A stretch of 50,748 bases of DNA from Nonomuraea cavernae (GCF_014646355.1 NZ_BMNH01000030.1:1-50748); one strand, 5' to 3'; counted from the first letter of the stretch, positions 1 to 7,701 are shown. The notes: a model not told the origin generated them from the sequence alone. Program-made: numbers and translations.

Positions 1-1
1 G

Positions 2-832
2 CCGGTCGAGGACATGCCGTTCCTGGAGGACGGCACCCCGGTCGACATCATCCTCAACCCGCTGGGCGTGCCCGGCCGGATGAACGTCGGCCAGGTCCTG
101 GAGAACCACATGGGGTGGATCGCCGCCCGCGGCTGGGACATCTCCGGGGTTGACGAGGCCTGGGCCGAGCGGCTGCGTGAGAAGGGCTTCGAGAAGGTCG
201 AGCCACGCACCAACGTGGCCACCCCGGTCTTCGACGGAGCCCATCAGGACGAGATCGTCGGCCTGCTCGGCAGCACCATCCCCAACCGCGACGGGGACCG
301 GCTGGTGGAGCGCGGCGGCAAGGCCCGGTTGTTCGACGGCCGCTCCGGCGAGCCGTTCCCCTATCCCATCGCCGTCGGCTACATGTACATCCTCAAGCTC
401 CTGCACCTGGTGGACGACAAGATCCACGCCCGGTCGACCGGCCCCTACTCCATGATCACCCAGCAGCCGCTCGGCGGTAAGGCCCAGTTCGGTGGCCAGC
501 GCTTCGGTGAGATGGAGGTGTGGGCCCTGGAGGCCTACGGCGCCGCCTACGCGCTCCAGGAGCTACTGACCATCAAGTCCGACGACGTCGTGGGCCGTGT
601 GAAGGTCTACGAGGCGATCGTCAAGGGCGAGAACATTCCCGAGCCCGGCATTCCCGAGTCCTTCAAGGTCCTCATCAAGGAGATGCAGTCGCTGTGCCTC
701 AACGTCGAGGTGCTCTCCAGTGACGGCATGTCCATCGAGATGCGAGACGCCGACGAGGACGTCTTCCGCGCCGCGGAGGAGCTCGGCATCGATCTGTCCC
801 GGCGCGAGCCGAGCAGCGTCGAAGAAGTCTGA
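2..832 (+). CDS. rpoB: RNA polymerase beta subunit, C-terminal part (5' end outside window)
   Basis: This is the last 276 residues of the RNA polymerase beta subunit, the catalytic subunit that also carries the rifamycin site (not in this part). The reading frame is open from base 2 and enters with PVEDMPFLEDGTPVDI, a highly conserved stretch, so the ATG at base 14 is internal. Recognisable blocks are NPLGVPGRMNVGQ near the start, GGKAQFGGQRFGEMEVWALEAYGA around residues 155-180, and the actinobacterial tail ending DLSRREPSSVEEV. What is odd is the downstream context: rpoC normally follows rpoB within about 100 bases in bacteria, but here a strong hairpin and a gene-poor stretch follow instead. 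Known biology: some Nonomuraea strains carry a second, isolated rpoB. That this is such a duplicate is inference. Identity as RpoB is certain. Confidence 0.97.
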   Translation, partial: PVEDMPFLEDGTPVDIILNPLGVPGRMNVGQVLENHMGWIAARGWDISGVDEAWAERLREKGFEKVEPRTNVATPVFDGAHQDEIVGLLGSTIPNRDGDRLVERGGKARLFDGRSGEPFPYPIAVGYMYILKLLHLVDDKIHARSTGPYSMITQQPLGGKAQFGGQRFGEMEVWALEAYGAAYALQELLTIKSDDVVGRVKVYEAIVKGENIPEPGIPESFKVLIKEMQSLCLNVEVLSSDGMSIEMRDADEDVFRAAEELGIDLSRREPSSVEEV

Positions 833-856
833 CGGTTTCATGCCCGACCGGCGGGT

Positions 857-900
857 GCCGGCTCGCGCCGGAAGGCGATCGCCTTCCGGCGCGGACCGGC
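857..900 (+). terminator. Strong hairpin after rpoB with a 30-base perfect palindrome
   Basis: Bases 864-893 form a perfect self-complementary palindrome, centred on GGCGATCGCC, extended outward by a further 5-bp pairing (857-861 with 896-900). It begins 24 bases after the rpoB stop codon. There is no T-tract, which is usual for actinobacterial terminators. It most likely ends the rpoB transcript. A perfect palindrome of this size could also bind a protein or extrude as a cruciform. Confidence 0.75.
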
Positions 901-1174
901 ACACCACGGCGCCCGCACACGCTCTCCACCCTTGGGCACCGAAGATGAAAGCGGATTTCCGGTGCCCGGATCAGCGGGCAGCCCCATGCCGGCCTCCTCG
1001 GCAAGGCCGGCCGCGGCTGCGGCGCCCGGCCCGCACTGTGCCGGCAAGTGACGGCTTCAGCTACGGCGAGCAGGCCCAAAGGGCGGAAGCGGGCGCTTCA
1101 GCATCGGCGAGGAGGAAGGCGACGGTCCCCGGCCCGTTCTGCGGCGGGCAGGCAGGACGGCGGGGGCGGTGAAG

Positions 1175-1302
1175 CGGAGGCGGGTGGGCGTTCCGGCCGA
1201 CTTAAGACCGTGCCAAGTACCCCCGCGCCCGAAACAACGCCGAAGGCGAAAAACACCAGACCCCGGGCAATCGCGGTCGGCCGGAACGCCCACCCGCCTC
1301 CG
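1175..1302. repeat. 26-bp perfect inverted repeat enclosing 76 bp
   Basis: Bases 1175-1200 and 1277-1302 are exact reverse complements over 26 positions (left arm starts CGGAGGCGGGTGGGCG). The 76 bases between them have no coding sense. The total of 128 bp is the size of a small non-autonomous element (MITE-like) or a large hairpin. I see no flanking target duplication and no second copy in the window. Confidence 0.75.
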
Positions 1303-1382
1303 CGGCCACCCACAGAAACCACGCCACCGCGGCAGGCCGTGCCGGCGCTGGGAACCTGAGGGGCCCATCGGACGCCCCGGAC

Positions 1383-1396
1383 GGGACTTTGGTCCC
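1383..1396. promoter_or_regulatory. Orphan DosR/DevR-like box
   Basis: The 14-base palindrome GGGACTTTGGTCCC differs at one position from the mycobacterial DosR (DevR) dormancy-regulator box core GGGACTWWAGTCCC. The site is certain; regulation by a DosR-type protein is inference. No intact gene follows it within 500 bases, only the radical SAM relic. Confidence 0.45.
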
Positions 1397-1522
1397 TGCC
1401 ATGAACGGGTCAGGCGCGGCAAGTCTGGACCCATGCGCACCAGGCGAAGCGATGAGCCGTGACCGACACCACCGCCGGAGTGCCGCGGTGATTCCGCACG
1501 GGCAAGCCGCGAACCGCCTCCC

Positions 1523-1536
1523 GTGCCAGGTGGCAC
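1523..1536. promoter_or_regulatory. Short perfect palindrome GTGCCA-GG-TGGCAC
   Basis: Two 6-bp arms flank a 2-base centre, the shape of a dimeric repressor site. It lies about 50 bases upstream of the first recognisable codons of the radical SAM relic and may be its former operator. No factor can be assigned. Confidence 0.35.
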
Positions 1537-1582
1537 CTGACCGGACAGCCCGGCGCCCCGTCCACCGCACCCACGCGGCCGT

Positions 1583-1899
1583 TGCGCCACGCCCGCCCTC
1601 ACCCCCGCCAACCTCAGCCGGTTGCGGGAGGCCGGCGCGGCGGCGATCTCCAGGCGCACCACTTCCGGCGCGTCGCCGCTGACCGAGATCTACCGATCGG
1701 CTCCGCTGTTCCGCGCGTTGCGCGACCCGATCGGCTGGCGGGACGCTGCGCCGCCTGTGAGTTCCGGGCCATCTGCGGCGGATCACGGTCTCGCGCCTTC
1801 GCCCGCACGGGTGACGTGTTCGGCGAGGAGCCCTGATGCGACCACCAGCCGGGCAGCTTCCCGTACCAGCAGGAGCTCGGGCCCTATACGGGAGGGTGA
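1583..1899 (+). pseudogene. Relic of a radical SAM/SPASM-domain protein
   Basis: Three pieces of one protein can be read. Codons from about 1598 give LTPANLSRLREAGAAAIS, typical of the radical SAM barrel. The same frame then gives PLTEIYRSAPLFRALRDP. After a one-base deletion near 1730, the next frame gives DRLAGRCAACEFRAICGGS followed by RSRAFARTGDVFGEEP, the SPASM-type cysteine region (CAAC...C) at the C-terminus of such proteins. A TGA at 1834-1836 interrupts the tail, which continues CDHQPGSFPYQQE to a second stop at 1897. The central part of the barrel is missing between the first two pieces. The gene is therefore dead by internal deletion, frameshift and stop. The family is clear; the subfamily is uncertain. 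Confidence 0.7.
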
Positions 1900-1937
1900 G
1901 GGGTGTGCGCCGACCCTCGTGCGGGCCTCGGAGGTGC

Positions 1938-2939
1938 CTACCAGCTCTTGAGGGTGGGCAGGACGCGGTCGGCGAATCGCTTCAGGTCGGCGTACGCCTC
2001 CTCGGGCGGAGTCCCGCCGGCCGGCCCCGAGTGCACGATGTCGGTCAGCGGAAGCGACTTGACGAACCCTTCCAGGGTCCCGATCACGGTCTCGGCGTCG
2101 CCGATCAGCTCGAAGTCCCGGTAGGCGTCGGCCGACGGCGGCAGACCGTACTGCAGGTCCTTGTCGCCCATCTCGTTGCGGATGCGCCGGTAGAAGTCCC
2201 ACCGCTCGAAGATGAGGTCCTTGCGCCGTTCCCACACCTTGTCCGGGTGCTCGTCCGTGACGGTGATCGACCACGGGTTGGAGATCCGGGCCTGCTCGCG
2301 CGGGATCCCGGCCTCGGCCAGCCCGGCGAAGTACGCCTCGTGGAACTCCGTGTCGACGGCGGCGCCGTGCAGGTGCGCCCCCACGCGGCCCGCGCGGCGG
2401 GCGGCCGGCGGGGCGGTGGCGGCGACCCACAGCGGCGGGTGGGGGTCCTGCGCGGGCGCCGGCACGACGGAGACGTCCTGGAGGTCGTAGTAGCGGCCGG
2501 TGTAGCTGAACGGCCGCTGGGTCCAGGCCAGCTTCAGCACCTCCAGCCCCTCCTCCATGCGGGACGGGCGGGTCTTCGGCGAGTAGCCGAGCGCGCGGTA
2601 CTCGGCCGCGCTGTGCCCCGAGCCGACGGTGACGTCGAGCCGTCCCTCGGAGAGCTGGTCGAGCACCGCGGTCTCCTGCGCCAGCATGGCGGCGTGGTGC
2701 AGCGGGAGGATGTAGATGTAGGAGCCGATCCGGATGGTGCTGGTGCGCTCGGCGAGCAGCGTCAGGAAGACCGGCACCGACGGGGCGTAGCCGTCGGGCT
2801 GGAAGAAGTGCTCCTGCACCATGACGTAGTCGAAGCCCATGGCCTCCGACTCGCACATCAGCTTGAGGCAGTCCTCCCAGTGTTCGCGCCATGGCCGCCC
2901 GAGGGGGTTGCGCATGTCCATGGTGAAGCCGACTTTCAT
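1938..2939 (-). CDS. Luciferase-like (LLM class) flavin-dependent oxidoreductase
   Basis: A 333-residue protein of the bacterial-luciferase fold (TIM barrel using FMNH2 or F420). Family signatures are MKVGFTMDMRNP at the start, GFDYVMVQEHFF near residue 36, the middle block IRIGSYIYILPLHHA, and LSEGRLDVTVGSGH. Members oxygenate or dehydrogenate small organic substrates, often in xenobiotic or sulfonate breakdown. It starts 11 bases after the amidohydrolase stop with a GAGGGAG ribosome site, so the two genes are one unit. Soluble, cytoplasmic. Whether it is F420- or FMN-dependent cannot be told from what I see. Confidence 0.88.
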   Translation of the reverse strand: MKVGFTMDMRNPLGRPWREHWEDCLKLMCESEAMGFDYVMVQEHFFQPDGYAPSVPVFLTLLAERTSTIRIGSYIYILPLHHAAMLAQETAVLDQLSEGRLDVTVGSGHSAAEYRALGYSPKTRPSRMEEGLEVLKLAWTQRPFSYTGRYYDLQDVSVVPAPAQDPHPPLWVAATAPPAARRAGRVGAHLHGAAVDTEFHEAYFAGLAEAGIPREQARISNPWSITVTDEHPDKVWERRKDLIFERWDFYRRIRNEMGDKDLQYGLPPSADAYRDFELIGDAETVIGTLEGFVKSLPLTDIVHSGPAGGTPPEEAYADLKRFADRVLPTLKSW

Positions 2940-2950
2940 CGCGATCTCCC

Positions 2951-3829
2951 TCAGATCCGGTAGCAGCGCTCGGCGTTGGCGGCGAACACCTGGTTCCGCT
3001 CGGCGGCGGTGAGCCCGCTGGTCGCGTTCAGGTACGCGCCGACGAGCTGGGCGTACGTGCCGAAGAGCGAGTCGACGGGGAAGTTGCTGCCGAAGAAGGC
3101 GCGGTCGGTGCCGAAGACCTCCAGGCAGGTCTCGATCCAGGGGCGCAGGGTGGCGGCGTCCATGGTGTGCAGTGCCATCGGCAGGCCGGAGATCTTGCAG
3201 CTGACGTTGTCCAGCCGGGCCAGCGCCGTCAGGCCGGCACGCCAGACGGGCAGATGCCCGGGGTCGGCGCTGTCCGGCCAGCCGGCGTGCTCCAGGACGA
3301 CCGACAGGCCGGGCGCGTCGCGCAGCACCGGCAGCCAGCCTTCGACCTCGGCGGGGTGGATGACCACGTCGAGCAGGTGGCCGCCCTGGTCGAGCAGCTC
3401 GACCAGCCGCCGGGTGACCGGGTCGGCCGGGTCGAACCCGTAGAGCACCCGGATGCCGCGGAAGAGCGGGCTCTCGGCCTGGGCGGCGAGGTCGGCCTCG
3501 ACGGTGGCCGCGTCGGATCCCGGCTCGACGGCGCCGACGACCGCGCCGACCAGGCCGCCGGCGGGGGCGAGGGTGTCGAGCCAGCGGGCTTCGTCCAGGT
3601 GGCTGCCGGGGGCGGTCACGGCGGAGATGTGGACCGCCTTGTCCACGCTGACCCCGGAGCCGGAGACGTCCGCCCGGTAGTCGGCCGGCAGGTAGTCACG
3701 CCGGAGACCCGCCATGTCCCCGATGCCGAAGTCGTCCTCGCCCTCGGGGGGGTCGAGCGCCGGATACCACTTGTGCGCGGTCAGATGCCACAGATGCATG
3801 TGGCTGTCTACGAACCGGACGTCGGACAT
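2951..3829 (-). CDS. Amidohydrolase 2 family protein (lactonase-like)
   Basis: A 292-residue metal-dependent hydrolase of the amidohydrolase-2 group, which includes fuconolactonase and 2-pyrone-4,6-dicarboxylate lactonase. Metal ligands H10 and H12 lie in VDSHMHLW, a later histidine in VIHPAEVEGW, and the C-terminal loop reads FFGSNFPVD. The family hydrolyses lactones, or decarboxylates or hydrolyses ring-cleavage products. It is the first gene of a two-gene unit with the luciferase-like oxidoreductase; an oxygenase followed by a hydrolase is a sensible order for opening a ring or ester. It has its own promoter and operator just upstream (3857-3894). Exact substrate unknown. Confidence 0.87.
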   Translation of the reverse strand: MSDVRFVDSHMHLWHLTAHKWYPALDPPEGEDDFGIGDMAGLRRDYLPADYRADVSGSGVSVDKAVHISAVTAPGSHLDEARWLDTLAPAGGLVGAVVGAVEPGSDAATVEADLAAQAESPLFRGIRVLYGFDPADPVTRRLVELLDQGGHLLDVVIHPAEVEGWLPVLRDAPGLSVVLEHAGWPDSADPGHLPVWRAGLTALARLDNVSCKISGLPMALHTMDAATLRPWIETCLEVFGTDRAFFGSNFPVDSLFGTYAQLVGAYLNATSGLTAAERNQVFAANAERCYRI

Positions 3830-3856
3830 CGAGCAACCTCACTCTCCATCATATTA

Positions 3857-3894
3857 AGGATAGTAAAGATACTGTCCTGCGCAGACGATGTCCA
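3857..3894 (-). promoter_or_regulatory. Promoter with overlapping operator for the amidohydrolase/oxidoreductase unit
   Basis: On the minus strand TGGACA (3889-3894), a 17-base spacer and TATCTT (3866-3871) form a good housekeeping promoter in the 80-base gap. An inverted repeat AGGATAGT-N6-ACTGTCCT (3857-3878, one mismatch between arms) covers the -10, as expected for a repressor site. The regulator is unknown; the GntR protein at 7702 is one candidate. Confidence 0.5.
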
Positions 3895-3909
3895 TGGAAC
3901 GGCGCGGGA

Positions 3910-5106
3910 TCAGGCCCGCAGCCTGTAGTCCTCCAGCACCCGGCGGCCGATGATCATCCGCTGGATGTCCGCCGTGCCCTCGCCGATCAGCAGCATCGGC
4001 GCCTCGCGATAGAGCCGCTCGATCTCGTACTCCTTCGAGAAGCCGTAGCCGCCGTGGATGCGGAACGACTCCTCGACGACGTCGCGGCAGTATTCGGACG
4101 CCAGGTACTTGGCCATGCCGGCCTCCAGGTCGTTGCGCTCGCCGGAGTCCTTCTTGCGCGCGGCCATCACCATCATCTGGTGGGCCGCCTCGACCTTGGT
4201 CGCCATGTCCGCCAGCCGGAACAGCACCGCCTGGTGCTCGGCGATCGGCTTGCCGAACGTCTCGCGCTGCTGCGCGTACCTGACGCCCAGCTCGAAGGCG
4301 CGCAGCGCGACGCCGCAGCCGCGGGCGGCGACGTTGACCCGGCCCACCTCGACGCCGTCCATCATCTGGTAGAAGCCGCGGCCCGGCGCCTCACCGAGAA
4401 CCGCCGTGGCGGGGACACGGTAGCCGTCGAAGAGCAGCTCGGTGGTGTCGACGCCCTTGTAGCCCATCTTCTCGATCTTGCCCGGCACCGTGAGCCCCGG
4501 CGCGACCTCGCCGAACCCCTGCGGCTTCTCGACGAGGAAGGTGGTCATGTTCCGGTAGACCGAGTCGGCGCCCTCGTCGGTCTTCACCAGCACCGCGACG
4601 AGCGTGGCCGAGCCGCCGTTCGTCAGCCACATCTTCTGGCCGTCGATGACGTAGCCGTCGCCGTCCCGCACCGCCCTGGTCTTGATGGCCGACACGTCCG
4701 ACCCGCAGCCCGGCTCCGACATCGAGAAGGCGCCACGCACCTCACCGGTCGCCATCCGCGGCAGGTAGTGCCGCTTCTGCGCCTCGGTTCCGTGCCGCAT
4801 CAGCATGTACGCGACGATGAAGTGCGTGTTGACGATCCCGGACACGCTCATCCAGCCCCGCGAGATCTCCTCCACGACCAGGGCGTAGGTCAGCAGCGAC
4901 TCGCCGAGGCCGCCGTACTCCTCCGGGATGGTCAGGCCGAACAGGCCCATCTCCCGCATCCGGTCGACGATCTCCTGCGGGTACTCGTCGGCGTGCTCCA
5001 GCCGCTGCGCCTGCGGGATGATCTCCCGGTCGACGAAGTCCCGTACGGTGTCGAGGATCTCCTGCTGGACGTCGGTGAGTCCCGCGGTCTGCGCGAGCCG
5101 GGTCAT
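3910..5106 (-). CDS. Acyl-CoA dehydrogenase
   Basis: A 398-residue flavoenzyme that introduces the alpha,beta double bond into an acyl-CoA, passing electrons to ETF. It shows the full family layout: helical N-terminus, FAD-site block MSEPGCGSDVSAIKT, WLTNGG, and the C-terminal GGYGFSKEYEIERLYRE. The catalytic base is probably E376 in GEGTADIQ, the position used by medium- and short-chain enzymes. The start overlaps the stop of the upstream CoA-transferase by four bases (ATGA), so the two are translationally coupled. The pairing suggests the acyl-CoA made by the transferase is the substrate. Chain specificity cannot be assigned. Confidence 0.94.
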   Translation of the reverse strand: MTRLAQTAGLTDVQQEILDTVRDFVDREIIPQAQRLEHADEYPQEIVDRMREMGLFGLTIPEEYGGLGESLLTYALVVEEISRGWMSVSGIVNTHFIVAYMLMRHGTEAQKRHYLPRMATGEVRGAFSMSEPGCGSDVSAIKTRAVRDGDGYVIDGQKMWLTNGGSATLVAVLVKTDEGADSVYRNMTTFLVEKPQGFGEVAPGLTVPGKIEKMGYKGVDTTELLFDGYRVPATAVLGEAPGRGFYQMMDGVEVGRVNVAARGCGVALRAFELGVRYAQQRETFGKPIAEHQAVLFRLADMATKVEAAHQMMVMAARKKDSGERNDLEAGMAKYLASEYCRDVVEESFRIHGGYGFSKEYEIERLYREAPMLLIGEGTADIQRMIIGRRVLEDYRLRA

Positions 5107-6428
5107 CGGCCGTTTCCTTCCTTGTCGGGCGTCTGGGTGTCGGGCGTCTGCGCCTCAGGTGCCGGCGCGTGGGGAGCCTGGGCGTGGGGAGCCTGGGCGT
5201 CGGGGCCCGGCACGGCCACGATGCGGCGTTCGCGCAGGTCCCGGATCTCGTCGTCGCGCAGCCCGAGGCCGCGCAGGATCTCGCCGGTGTGCTCGCCGAG
5301 CACCGGCGCGCGCACCACGTCGCGCCCGGCCGCGTCCGCCGCGATGGGTGAGCCCGGGGCGAGGTGCTCGCCGACGCCGGGCTGGTCGATGACGGCCATC
5401 ATCGGGTTGGCGCGCACCTCGCCGGCCCGCTCCCCCACCAGGTCGGCGAACGTCCCGTACGCGGACCACAGCACGGAGGTCGTCCGGAGCCGGGCCTCGA
5501 CGTGTGCCAGGTCGTGCTCGCCGAACCAGCGCTGGAGCAGCCCGGCCAGCGCCTCGCGGTAGGTGAAGCGGTCGCCCTCCAGCGAGAAGTCGGTGCCCAG
5601 GGCGTGTTCGAGCGCGGCGACGGCGTCGCCGAAGCCGGTCACCGCGAGCAGGTCGCGCCAGTGCCGGGAGGTCAGCGCCACCACCATCACCCGCCGGCCG
5701 TCGCGCGTGGTGAAGTCGCGGCCGAAACCGCCGTACAGGTGGTTGCCGACGCGCGGCCGGGTGACGCCGCCGACCTGGGCCTCGGCGAGGAACCCCAGGT
5801 TGCCGGCCATGGCGAGGGCCACGTCGTAGAGCGCCACGCTCATCGCCTGCCCCTGCCCGGTGAGCCGCCGGCGGCGCTCGGCGCTGAGGATGCCGATCGC
5901 CGCGTACAGCCCGCAGGCCATGTCCCAGGCGGGCAGCACGTGGTTGACCGGGTCGGCGTGCCCCTCCGGACCGGTCACCATGGGGAAGCCGACGGCCGCG
6001 TTGACCGTGTAGTCCACCGCCGGAGTGCCGTCGTGGTGGCCCTCGATCCGCAGGTGGATCAGGTCCGGCCGGTGCTCGGCGAGCGCCTCGTAGGTGAGCC
6101 AGGGCCGGCCGGCCGAGTTGGTCAGCACGATGCCGCTGTCGGCGACCAGCCTGGCGACCAGTGCCTGGCCCTCGGCGGACCGGAGGTCGAGGCAGAGCGA
6201 GCGTTTCGCCTTGTTCAGCCCCGTCCAGTACATGCTCGTCCCGGAGGGGGCCAGCGGCCACCGCGAGTGGTCGGGCGCCCCGCCGAGCGGATCGACCCGC
6301 ACCACGTCGGCCCCGAGCTGCGCCAGCGTCATGCCGCCGAGCGGCGCCGCGACGAACGTCGAGATCTCGACGATCCGCAGGCCGGCCAGCGGCTTGCCGG
6401 CGGCCGGAACGGTTCCTTCGACCATCAT
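5103..6428 (-). CDS. CaiB/BaiF class III CoA-transferase
   Basis: A protein of 441 residues that moves CoA between carboxylic acids. The catalytic aspartate is at residue 169 in PAWDMACGLYAAIGIL, the same number as in formyl-CoA transferase. The start at 6428 (ATG ATG) was chosen because GAAGAAGG sits just upstream; a longer frame to 6488 lacks a ribosome site. The C-terminal 30 residues are a low-complexity tail of Pro/Ala/Gln (AQAPHAQAPHAPAPEAQ) built from short DNA repeats, beyond the normal family end. The gene is the head of a two-gene unit with the acyl-CoA dehydrogenase and diverges from the tandem MaoC hydratase, so acid activation, dehydrogenation and hydration are encoded together. 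Confidence 0.92.
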   Translation of the reverse strand: MMVEGTVPAAGKPLAGLRIVEISTFVAAPLGGMTLAQLGADVVRVDPLGGAPDHSRWPLAPSGTSMYWTGLNKAKRSLCLDLRSAEGQALVARLVADSGIVLTNSAGRPWLTYEALAEHRPDLIHLRIEGHHDGTPAVDYTVNAAVGFPMVTGPEGHADPVNHVLPAWDMACGLYAAIGILSAERRRRLTGQGQAMSVALYDVALAMAGNLGFLAEAQVGGVTRPRVGNHLYGGFGRDFTTRDGRRVMVVALTSRHWRDLLAVTGFGDAVAALEHALGTDFSLEGDRFTYREALAGLLQRWFGEHDLAHVEARLRTTSVLWSAYGTFADLVGERAGEVRANPMMAVIDQPGVGEHLAPGSPIAADAAGRDVVRAPVLGEHTGEILRGLGLRDDEIRDLRERRIVAVPGPDAQAPHAQAPHAPAPEAQTPDTQTPDKEGNGR

Positions 6429-6454
6429 CGAGCACCCTTCTTCACCATTTGTAC

Positions 6455-6500
6455 GGCCATATTGGGGCGTAGCGATAATGGCTGTCAACGGCCACTATTG
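6455..6500. promoter_or_regulatory. Divergent promoter region with repeated GGCCA-TATTG sites
   Basis: The 136 bases between the divergent CoA-transferase and hydratase genes contain GGCCATATTG (6455-6464) and GGCCACTATTG (6490-6500), near-identical half-sites 35 bases apart. A minus-strand -35 TTGACA (6483-6488) with a CAATAT -10 at 18 bases lies between them. This looks like a shared, repressor-controlled divergent promoter; the GntR gene downstream of the hydratase is the natural regulator by position. That assignment is inference. Confidence 0.4.
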
Positions 6501-6564
6501 ACGCAATCCCCTCCGACATGAGACTTTGGCCGCACATTTGGTGACCTGGTGTGGGAGGTGCGCG

Positions 6565-7545
6565 ATGACTCGCGTCCCGGTGGACGGACCGTACTTCGAG
6601 GATCTGCGGATCAGGCAGCGGTTCGACGCCCCGGCGGCCACGCTCACCGAGGGGCTGGCGGCCGCGCACCAGGCGATCGTCGGCTGCCGGCTGCCGCTGG
6701 CGCTGGACCGCCGCCTGTCGCGCCGGGTCGTCGGGGACGTCCTGGCCGCGCCGCACCTGGTGTGGGACGTGGCCATCGGGCAGTCCACGGGCGCGACGCA
6801 CACCGTGGTGGCCAACCTGTTCTACCGGGGCGTCGTGTTCCGCCGGGCGCCCGCTCTCGGCGACACGCTGCGTACCGTCACCGAGGTCGTCGGGCTGCGG
6901 CAGAACTCCCGGCGGCCCGGCCGCGCCGCCACCGGCCTGGCCGCGCTGCGGATCAGCACCACCGACCAGGACGGCCGCCCGGTGCTCGACTTCTGGCGCT
7001 GCGCGATGCTGCCGCTGCGCGACGGCACCCTGGACACCGGGCACGCCGACGATCTGACCGGCATCGGCACCGCCCCCGCCCCCGAGGACCTCGCCGGAGT
7101 GACGGCGGGGTGGGACCTGGACGCCTACCGCGCCGAGCGGCCCGGCCCCCACCTCGACGGCCTCACGCCGGGCACGGTCTTCGAGGTGGCGGGCGGCGAC
7201 GTCGTCACATCGGCGCCCGAGCTGGCCCGGCTCACGCTCAACGTCGCCAGGGTCCACCACGACGCGCCCGACCGGCTCGTGTACGGCGGCCACACCATCG
7301 GGCTCGCGCTGCACCAGGCGCTTCGCGCGCTGCCGGACATCGTCACCGTCGTCGGCTGGCACGGCTGCGACCATCTCGGCCCGGTCCGGGAGAACGACAC
7401 GCTGCGCAGCACGATCGAGGTGGAGCGGATCGACCCCCTCCCCCGGGGAGGGCTCGTCCACCTGCGCTCGCACGTCCAGGCGACCCGGGCGGGCGAAGAC
7501 CCCGCCGACGTCCTCGACTGGCGCTTCGTCGCCGTCCTGGCATGA
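6565..7545 (+). CDS. Tandem MaoC-like (double hot-dog) enoyl-CoA hydratase
   Basis: A 326-residue protein with two hot-dog domains, about residues 10-155 and 190-326. The second carries the hydratase-like active-site pattern N226...H231-H232-D233 followed by a glycine-rich turn (VYGGHTIGLALH). The first has lost these residues, as in other double hot-dog hydratases such as mesaconyl-CoA hydratases. It probably hydrates an enoyl-CoA made by the divergent CoA-transferase/acyl-CoA dehydrogenase pair. The start at 6565 has GGGAGG at a good distance; an upstream in-frame start at 6526 has none. The substrate is not certain. Confidence 0.85.
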   Translation: MTRVPVDGPYFEDLRIRQRFDAPAATLTEGLAAAHQAIVGCRLPLALDRRLSRRVVGDVLAAPHLVWDVAIGQSTGATHTVVANLFYRGVVFRRAPALGDTLRTVTEVVGLRQNSRRPGRAATGLAALRISTTDQDGRPVLDFWRCAMLPLRDGTLDTGHADDLTGIGTAPAPEDLAGVTAGWDLDAYRAERPGPHLDGLTPGTVFEVAGGDVVTSAPELARLTLNVARVHHDAPDRLVYGGHTIGLALHQALRALPDIVTVVGWHGCDHLGPVRENDTLRSTIEVERIDPLPRGGLVHLRSHVQATRAGEDPADVLDWRFVAVLA

Positions 7546-7598
7546 GCCGCACCGGCGCGAGCCACCTGGGCATGGCATGAGCCGCACCGGCGCGAGCC
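7538..7598 (+). repeat. 26-bp direct repeat, period 35, at the hydratase 3' end
   Basis: Bases 7538-7563 and 7573-7598 are identical (both begin TGGCATGAGCCGCACC). The first copy includes the stop codon of the hydratase; the second lies in the gap before the GntR gene. It may be a recent duplication, or paired sites for the GntR protein at its own promoter. Confidence 0.7.
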
Positions 7599-7701
7599 GC
7601 CTTGGCGTGGGCGGCGCAGGCGGGCGGCGGATCGGGAGAAGGCCGGATAGGCTGCATGCCGATCCAGGGTGACGCGCTGCGCGAGTGAGACCGAGGTGGG
7701 G

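Larger units (their letters stand above)
833..1937. other. Gene-poor, decayed stretch between rpoB and the luciferase-like gene
   Basis: About 1.1 kb has no intact gene. Reading frames here have no recognisable protein content, apart from the radical SAM relic near its right end. It contains the rpoB hairpin, a 26-bp perfect inverted repeat, a DosR-like palindrome and a second short palindrome, all listed separately. It looks like eroded DNA left after a rearrangement that separated this rpoB from any rpoC, or after decay of a former gene. Confidence 0.6.

Noticed and set aside
1047..1786. Several 90-200 codon frames on both strands between rpoB and the luciferase-like gene
   Set aside because: None has a ribosome site or recognisable protein sequence, and they overlap one another across the inverted repeat; only the radical SAM pieces have homology-like content.
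1834..1836. In-frame TGA before TGC in the radical SAM relic as a possible selenocysteine codon
   Set aside because: The gene also has a frameshift and an internal deletion, and no selenocysteine insertion structure is evident, so the stop is just decay.
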